Of a stretch of DNA of 64,000 bases, positions 57,675-64,000 are shown one piece after another. Below the pieces are notes generated by a model, which saw nothing but the letters and a program-made list of their open reading frames with translations, ran no database searches and was not told where the DNA came from. Position numbers and translations under genes: made by a program. Position 1 is the stretch's first letter. The number at the start of each line of letters is the position of its first letter. The stretch lies in assembly GCA_037074705.1 (NCBI GenBank), contig CM073593.1:100091738-100155737 (forward strand). The letters run 5' to 3'. This DNA is from Zhengitettix transpicula. Taxonomy: Eukaryota; Arthropoda; Insecta; Orthoptera; Tetrigidae.

Positions 57675-58745
57675 GAATATACGTCGGGAAAACCTACGCT
57701 CGTGAAATATATTGATAATTAATTTTTAGACAGAGAAAAAAGTCCTGCGATAAATTATTTCAATCATTGATCACATCTACCTCCGCGTCCCCCCCCCCTC
57801 CGCCCAAAAAAAATCCATTCTAATAGTCTTAAAGTGTAATCTACAATCTCCTACATTTTCAACCACACAGCGTTGTTCAATATAATTTTTTTTGATTCAC
57901 CGTTCTATATTTTACGAGAGATAAAAAATTCGATTCTGAAGACTTCTACGAAGGGGGTTTAATTACACTGTCAACCTTTTCACAAATATATATTTCTTTT
58001 TTACCCAAGCAGTAAATGTCTCAATGGTAAAATAACTTTTATAATTTTATCGTGATCGTTCTATTCCCCTTGGTTGGCTGTTAACTTTTTTAAGATTTGC
58101 ATCGTGAAGATGTGTGCGTGCTCTGGAGATCCCGTTGCGTCCGCACCTGCCGAGGATCACGCAAGGTTTGGGAAAAGGAAACTCATGAAATATCCAAACC
58201 ATAACGGATCGAGAATTAGTGTAAGGGGAAAAAAATATTTAAGGGTTGGCTTGGCCGTTTGTATTTAAAGCAGGGGAGTCGAACCGTGCCGGGAAAAATT
58301 TAGGTTTTAATCCGTACATGGAGGTCAAACCATACGTTTTAACTGGGAACGGTAAAATTTCAGATTATTGCTGGTGTTTGGATTTTCTTTTCACGATATT
58401 GAATTTATTATATTTTCAACGATTTTTTTTGTAATTTTAGTAATTGAATAATATTTTTAACATTTTTCTAGATACTCGGAGAAAGGTTCGAAACGCTGAA
58501 TTCTATATTACCAATATTCATACAATAATAGGGAAAAAAATCCAATCAGAGTTCAGAAACCAAGAATTTAATTTTGCGTCAATCGTAAAATTATTTATGA
58601 AGCACGTGACGACGAGACCAAAAAAGAAAAGAAAAAGGTTTGAAAGAACGGAAACTCAATCGTGAGAACATTTCCAGATCATCTTTCCGCTTGAGTAATT
58701 CTGAGATGTCTGACTGGTAGTGAGAACTGAAAACAGCAACACTAG
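57675..58745. other. Spacer, no gene recognised
   Basis: Poly-C tract near 57788. Overlapping 62-73 codon frames at 58074-58665 have no domain and no splice context. Confidence 0.35.
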
Positions 58746-58756
58746 GTTGCATGAAA

Positions 58757-59198
58757 AAGAGAGAGAGATAGATAGAGACAGAGAGAGACAGAGAGAGGCA
58801 GAGAGAGAATCAGAGAGAGTCAGAGAGAGACATAGATAGGCAGAGAGACAGAGAGAGGCAGAGAGAGGCACAGAGAGGCACAGAGAGGCACAGAGAGACA
58901 GAGAGAGACAGTGAGAGAATCAGAGAGAGTCAGAGACAGACAGAGAGAGACAGAGAGAGGCAGAGAGAGACAGAGAAAGTCAGAGAGAGTCAGGGAGAGA
59001 CCGAGGGAGACAGAGAGAGACCGAGAGAGAATCAGAGAGAGTCAGAGAGAGACAGAGATAGGCAGAGAGAGACAGGGGAGGCAGAGAGAGGCACAGAGAG
59101 ACAGAGAGAGACAGTGAGAGAATCAGAGAGAGTCAGAGACACAAAGAGAGCGACAGAGAGAGACAGAGAGAGACAGAGAGACAGATAGAGAGAGAGAG
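58757..59198 (+). repeat. 440-base GA-rich purine tract
   Basis: Almost unbroken purine strand built from CAGAGAGA, CAGAGAGAGG and CAGAGAGAGT units, with C or T every 6-10 bases. Frames on both strands are low-complexity artefacts. Confidence 0.95.
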
Positions 59199-59580
59199 AA
59201 TATTTTTCAGTTTCTTTTTACTAAAAAGTATTTATAATTTTATAATCTGTTTTGTGCTTCGTAGCATTCCTTTTTATTATACAGATATGTAAGAGAAGAA
59301 GAGTAAGGTCGGTTGTTAAGCAACAGTCTTTGTTTTTGTGTAATATTATTAACTTTGAAGACTTTGGAAGGCGGTTTGTAAAGACGAGAGATATGGAATT
59401 TAATTTATTTTACATGGATTGCGAGAAATGAATAAATAAAGTAATAATCCGCGCCTGATTGAATAAAGGGAGTTTTATGCTTCTACTTATTATTCTATTA
59501 TTTATCTGGCGCCCAACGAATAAAATAATATAGTGCTGAGTTTTCCCGGTGGGAATAACCAAAGAAAAATAGCGGCTTTT

Positions 59581-59583
<3 letters not shown>
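59199..59583. other. Spacer with a primer-binding-site-like word
   Basis: A possible AATAAA signal lies at about 59463. CTGGCGCCCAACGA at about 59509 resembles a retroelement primer-binding site, and CTGGCGCCCAAC recurs inverted at about 59718-59731, beyond the TA run. No LTR boundaries can be shown. Confidence 0.3.

Positions 59584-59624
<41 letters not shown>
59584..59624. repeat. (TA)n microsatellite
   Basis: About 40 bases of TA inside an imperfect inverted repeat. Confidence 0.95.
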
Positions 59625-59626
<2 letters not shown>

Positions 59627-59944
59627 AATGATTTGCCTTTTATTACTTAATATTAAAAATAAATAAACTTTATTACATTGAAACTACAAAAAATACAAAA
59701 ATACATTAAAAAATATTGTTGGGCGCCAGCAGATATACATTGGTCTGCATAAAATTAAAATTAGCTCCGGCTTGATTAAAAAGTTCTCCTTCTCAACAGG
59801 GTCATGTGGGCGGTTCGGTGGCTATTCAAGAACAGAGTCTATTTCCGCACTGTGTAAAATAATTCCACTTTTGAATGTACTTTACATATATTGTGATTCT
59901 TACTTTACTTGTGGCGTCAGCACACGATCTCCTTCTGCGGCCTC

Positions 59945-60090
59945 CCCGCGATGGACGTCCCTCAAAACCTCTGCGTCTCCGTCTCCCTGTCTGCCTGCGT
60001 CTCTTCTTGCGTCTCTCCGTCTCCCTGCTTTTCCCTGCGTCTCCGTCCCCGTCTGCCTCCTCTGCCTGCGTCCCCGTCTCCCAGCGTCTG
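59945..60090 (+). repeat. CT-rich minisatellite
   Basis: Repeats of CGTCTCC, CTGCCTGCGT and CTCCCTG give a pyrimidine-rich tract. Three overlapping frames of 112-146 codons cross it and the TA run beyond, so they are artefacts. Confidence 0.8.
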
Positions 60091-60145
60091 TGTATATCTT
60101 ACCCGGGTTCGGAGTCTTTATATCTACTCCGCCCCCACAAACGAT

Positions 60146-60215
60146 GTAAAAAAAAGGGACGCGAACCCGCGATTTCTTTTGGCCTTCTCAGGCAGAAACA
60201 CGTGCACGCCTAATG
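60146..60215 (-). other. tRNA-like 3' half with T-run
   Basis: The minus strand has GCGGGTTCGCGTCCC, close to a B box, followed at once by TTTTTTTT, which would end RNA polymerase III transcription. No A box is found upstream. Probably a decayed SINE end. Confidence 0.25.
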
Positions 60216-60283
60216 TATTCATAGTCAGGCCTCCTCAGGCCCGCGGTGGACACAAGGGCGGCCACTTAAGGTCGTCATTCACT

Positions 60284-60285
<2 letters not shown>

Positions 60286-60333
<48 letters not shown>
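60286..60333. repeat. (TA)n microsatellite
   Basis: About 48 bases of TA. Confidence 0.95.
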
Positions 60334-60335
<2 letters not shown>

Positions 60336-61390
60336 AGATATATAAATGAAGAAGAGATGACGTTGAGTATATGAAATTAATTTATATAATGGAAAAAATT
60401 GTAATATATAATTAATATGAAATTTGGTAGTGGAGGGAGGGGTCAATAATCGAAGACAAGAGTCGAACGATCCTATAGGATTTAATAAAGAAAATTGAAG
60501 ACCAAATGCATTTGATTATCGAAGAATAAACCTTTAAATTAGTTTTGTGCGTTAAAGTGATTAAAAAATCAATGGCGAGGTGGAAAGTAACAAAAAGGAT
60601 AGAGAATGTTACACCAGATTCCTTTGCAGATCAACCCGAATAATTTTGTTTCGACAGAGTTTTCGAGACGCGCCTGAGAGAGATTAATACTTACGATGAC
60701 GTGTGTTTCTTTGGAGCGGATACGAGAGCGATCGCCTGTTGTTTGATTGGTGACTGACTGATTGAGCGAGGCGCTCACCGACAACGGCTGACCGAGTTGC
60801 GTGTACGCTATGAAAAGCGACTCAGCAGCCAACATGCGAACAGTAATAATCCCTAACATCGCCCGGAGAGACAGCTATTATAATAAACATCCCGTGTGAA
60901 CAACAACAACAAAAAAAATTTACCTATTCACCCTTTGGAGACTCAGTAGGAGCCCAGCTTCCCTCTTGTCTTCCTTCCACGAGCTTTTCAAAAAAATGAC
61001 AATATCCCTCCGCATCACGCATCTGTAATTTGCCTCACTCACTCACTCCCTCACTACCTGCACGAGGCTGGTCTTCTTTTTGTTGATTCCCCCCCCCCTC
61101 CACACACACTAAAAATTCTTTATTCCCTTTCCATAATTTAATGAAATGCATTGTTTCGTGCCACAACAAGTCAGTTCTGGCCTCCTCCGGCACGAAGGCA
61201 CCTTTCAGCGGTTTAGGACTAATTTCGGCTGTCGATCAACAACAAACCACTAACTATCGGGATGGCAGTGGTTACTTTTGTTCATTACCAACTGACATTT
61301 TTAATTTATTCACTATTAAGTTAAAATACAACTGATATTATTGGCTACTTGACAATCAGGCTGATTTCCCAAAGAGCACTGACCACCCTC
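60334..61390. other. Spacer, no gene recognised
   Basis: 60600-60870 is balanced in composition and unmatched in the window, with a 96-codon minus-strand frame of no known type. Poly-C near 61090. Confidence 0.35.
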
Positions 61391-61394
61391 TAAA

Positions 61395-61530
61395 ACAAAA
61401 ATTTACGTCCGATTGAAAATAAATAATAACAAAGATAGCCAATTCAGTGATAATATAAGCACCATACAACATTTCTGGGATTCTTGTTCCATTCGTCAGG
61501 TGTGAAGAAGAAGCTAGAGGGACATATTCA
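61395..61530 (-). mobile_element. Penelope-tail, left inverted end
   Basis: Minus-oriented family D tail: ACGTCCGATTGAAAATAA, AAGATAGCCAATTCAG, TGATAATATAAGCACC and GGGATTCTTGTTCC, ending at TTCGTCAGGTGTGAAG. It faces the plus-oriented tail at 62280-62440, so the coding remnant is bracketed by inverted tails. Confidence 0.65.
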
Positions 61531-61539
61531 AAGAATATC

Positions 61540-61785
61540 AAATTATTTTACAGATCCACTAATACCCTTTCCAACTTGATTAAAAACCACAAGGACCCTA
61601 CAGTAATCATTGTGTTGTTTACAAAATATCTTGATCTAATTGAAGTTCCTGCTACATAGGGCGAACAAAACGTTCCCTCAATACACGTATCCAGGAACAT
61701 GTGTCTAATATAAAAAATTACAGTTTCTCAGTCACGTTTTATAAAACTGAAAAAATGAAAAATAAAATTTTTTACATCACAAAAT
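61540..61785 (+). pseudogene. Penelope-like element GIY-YIG endonuclease remnant, copy 1
   Basis: A reading frame with stops gives VVYKIS, then CYIGRTKRSLNTRIQEHV and SNIKNYSF. VYK.., paired Cys positions, CYIG.T.R.L..R..EH is the GIY-YIG nuclease signature at the C-terminus of Penelope-like retroelements. Two Cys codons are now stops. The upstream segment resembles LIKNHKDP. It repeats the next feature at 55-60 bases' similarity before the domain (ATTCAAAGAATATCAAAT), so the 3' coding end is tandemly duplicated. Confidence 0.7.
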
Positions 61786-62188
61786 TTGTCCAAATATTCA
61801 AAGAATATCAAATAACTATCATTAACACCCTTTCCTACTTCATTAAAAACCACAAGGACCCACTTACTTGACATCTACAGAAAACACTGTGTGCTGTTTA
61901 CAAAATCTCTTGCTCCAATTGTAATTCCTGCTACATTGGACGAACTAAACGTCCCCTTCATCAAGGAACATGTGTAAAAATATCAAAGACAATCTGTTAG
62001 TCTCCAAACATTATCATCAGTTCTAAACATACAATTTGATTGGCAAAATGCTAAGATTTTAGTCGTTGACCCCCAGCCAAGGTACAATTCCAGAGATGCT
62101 TCACGTTAAATCAAACATCACAGCTATTAATGTACAAACAGACACTGTGAAACTCAACAATTGCTATGATTTCTTATTATTACGCTGA
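61786..62188 (+). pseudogene. Penelope-like element GIY-YIG endonuclease remnant, copy 2, to the stop
   Basis: Frame pieces read AVYKISCSNCNSCYIGRTKR, then, after a decayed stretch, FDWQNAKIL, and in a shifted frame EMLHVKSNITAINVQTDTV and LNNCYDFLLLR before TGA at 62186. The Cys pair, YIG and Arg are intact here. The closing EMLHVKS...INVQTDTVKL..CYDF is typical of the tail of Penelope polymerases. The reverse-transcriptase domain is missing, so the element is dead. Confidence 0.75.
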
Positions 62189-62279
62189 ACCTTCTGTTTC
62201 CCCATTGTCGTTGCTCCCTTATTTTTATGCTGACCCTTCGGCTCTCTCCCCCAATTGTCGTTGCGTTCTCGTCGCTTTA

Positions 62280-62440
62280 GAGTGTTGTCAACTGACCAGT
62301 GCAGTTGTGTCGCTCTAGGCTCTTCTTAGCACCTGACGAAAGGGGACAAGGATCCTAGAAAGGTTGTGTGGTATTTATATTATCACTTTTTTTTGTCTGA
62401 ATCGGCTATCTTTCTTATTAATAATCTAATATTCCTTCTG
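62280..62440 (+). mobile_element. Penelope-tail, right end with stem-loop motif
   Basis: About 90 bases past the coding stop. GTCAACTGACCAGTGCAG, TTGTGTCGCTCTAGGC, CACCTGACGAAAGGGGACAA, GATCCTAGAAAGG, then a T run and TGTCTGAATCGGCTATC. The core is CTGACGA, an AGGGGA/TCCT stem and GAAAGG (one base off GAAACG). Its place next to the coding end is what ties family D to Penelope. Confidence 0.7.
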
Positions 62441-63685
62441 TAATGGTAGGTATTTAAATGATAAATTAAGATGATATTTTACAGAATTTATTAATTAATT
62501 ATCTGAACATGGACAAAAAATAAAGTAAAAAAATACAGTGTTCAGTTAGCCTGACAAAACAATCTGATCCCTTAATCCCAGTTAAATATGGTCTACGGTA
62601 ATTCCCCCCAGGCGCGTCAAGGATTAAGCTACTTGGCAGTCACCTTCGTTGAAGTCTGGCCGTTATCGTGTGGCACCCTTGATCTCTCCGGGTCCTCTCG
62701 AAACTGCAAGTGTCCCCTCGAAACTGCGAGTTGAGGCTGCACGTCTTTGTCTTTCTGTGTCTTACTTTTCTTTTTCAGGCCCCTCGCTGGATATCAAAAA
62801 TCGATCGTCTCGATCATCTTTGGATCGATCTTTCCTGAACCAAGAAATGCCATTGGTTCAGGCAGTCACGCGTTAACTCAAATTTCTGTGATTTTCTGAG
62901 AGACGTTTCCCACGGTGTGACAGTGCAGGTAACTTCTGAGGGTCACCAGCATACGTGTCCGATTCCAGACTGGAGGGATTATCTCCCCGTCTCGGCGGCG
63001 CCTGCTTAAATTCCAACTTACCAAGCTCTCAACCCTGGATAAAATCTTATTATATTCAAATGAAACATATATATCAATAATAAAACTATCGCGCTACATT
63101 GCAAACAACGAGTTCGCCTCCTCGTCACCTTACAGCCTGCCACCATCAGCCTCTTCACGAGTAAAATTATACTGTCTATACGGTCTATTATTTCTCATGG
63201 CCGTCGCAGATACGAAATTTTTTGTTCATTATAATCGCTTAGAAAAAAACCGTGCGAAAAAAAAATTATTATATCAAAATTGTCCATCGACACAACTCCG
63301 TACGAGGTGAATGTCGCGGGGAACCTCAGGCGAAAAACGAGGTTGCAGGTTCTCCGAGATTAACAAAAGGTGTCTGGTTATTAGTTCAAGCTTGAAACGC
63401 GCGCGATATCCTCAAGGCACCTCCTTCAGACCTGTCAGTCACCTCAAAAGGGAAAATTAGTCGTAAGTTTAGGGCGTTGACGGTTTCTGACAGACTTCTG
63501 GAGAATTTTTTCTTTTTTTAAAAAAAATAATACAGTTGAGTCACTTTACTGAAACTAAGAGATTTCGTTCTTCATCAATCTCCAATTTATTTAAAGTTTT
63601 TTTTATGTATTTAACTATTTTTAATTCCATGAAGTCTTATCCCCATAAATACTATTGGTTTAATGAAATGAGGTAGAAATGATGC
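62441..63685. other. Spacer with higher GC, no gene model
   Basis: 62590-63480 is balanced in composition. A splice-acceptor-like TTTTCTTTTTCAG (to 62778) and a donor-like CAGGTAAC (62926) bracket 150 bases, but all three frames contain a stop. Probably flanking or regulatory DNA of a neighbouring gene. Confidence 0.3.
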
Positions 63686-63689
63686 GAAG

Positions 63690-63850
63690 AAGAGCCGAGA
63701 GTGACACAACCGACGAGTACAGTTGTGTCGCTCTAGGCTCTTCTTCGCGCCTGACGAAAGGGGACAAGATAAAACGTAGCGTGGTATTTATATTATCTTT
63801 TTTTGTCTGAATTGGTTAAGTTTCTTATTCATTATTTTTAATCAAACGTA
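63690..63850 (+). mobile_element. Penelope-tail copy (family D)
   Basis: GTACAGTTGTGTCGCTCTAG, CGCCTGACGAAAGGGGACAA, AACGTAGCGTGGTATTTATA, then TTTTTTTGTCTGAATTGG. The 3' arm of the stem and the GAAA are deleted. Confidence 0.6.
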
Positions 63851-64000
63851 ATTTATTTTTTATTTTTTCATTTGACGCTTTTAATAGAGTCTTCTATTTC
63901 GTTTTATGCTTAAATTATGTCTTTTCTCAATTACATATTGCTTCCTTTCGGCTTTAATATTTATTCTAGTTTTAAAACTTGGTTATAACTCTGAAACAAA

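Noticed and set aside
58656..59117. Ser/Leu-rich and Arg/Glu-rich frames
   Set aside because: Translations of the GA-rich tract on either strand.
59909..60349. 146-codon plus-strand frame
   Set aside because: Crosses a CT-rich minisatellite and a TA microsatellite; low-complexity artefact.
62779..62928. Possible exon between TTTTTCAG and CAGGTAAC
   Set aside because: All three reading frames contain a stop within the 150 bases, so it is not a coding exon. A non-coding exon cannot be ruled out.

Overview
The window looks like intergenic or intronic DNA from a large, repeat-rich, AT-rich eukaryotic genome. An arthropod is the most likely source. The reasons are the mix of a Penelope-like element with a GIY-YIG domain, a mariner-like transposase fragment, a LINE reverse-transcriptase fragment, Helitron-like elements, and many (TA)n, (GA)n and (GT)n microsatellites. 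I cannot name the species. I found no intact protein-coding host gene, no convincing multi-exon gene and no canonical tRNA or rRNA. Almost all short open frames are by-products of repeats.

Layout. 0.6-9.4 kb: many copies of one short retroposon ('family A', about 0.5 kb), two Helitron-like elements ('family B') and a repeat present in two circularly permuted arrangements ('family G'). 9.5-12.5 kb: the second G copy and two more B copies. 13.5-15.2 kb: a ~177-bp tandem array with a GTGACGTCAC palindrome in every unit. 15.6-18.0 kb: an inverted pair, then a ~142-bp satellite with a ribozyme-like stem-loop in each monomer. 19.2-21.2 kb: a degenerate ~360-bp array. 23.6-24.75 kb: an 84-bp array. 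26.3-39.4 kb: scattered family A copies, Penelope-tail palindromes, two long near-perfect palindromes and a mariner remnant broken by family A. 40.9-42.9 kb: a ~255-bp array cut by a family A copy with a target-site duplication, then a 134-bp direct duplication. 43.9-44.6 kb: a B copy. 48.98-49.86 kb: a 127-bp array. 50-57.7 kb: Penelope tails, family A copies, a LINE fragment and a third long palindrome. 58.7-60.3 kb: GA-rich and CT-rich low-complexity tracts. 61.4-62.4 kb: a deleted Penelope-like element with two GIY-YIG remnants between inverted tails.

Three observations stand out. (1) A stem-loop of the form CTGANGA-N-stem-loop-stem-GAAACG occurs in several otherwise unrelated repeat families, with different but still paired stems. 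It resembles the hammerhead ribozyme core found in Penelope-like elements, retrozymes and some satellites, but has one extra base before the stem. (2) Family A behaves as a poly(A)-tailed retroposon: 9-13 bp target-site duplications can be read at four copies, and two copies are joined to the same tRNA-like module with A and B boxes. (3) The same GTGACGTCAC palindrome is carried by two unrelated repeats, the 177-bp array and family B. All assignments come from reading the sequence; no searches were run.
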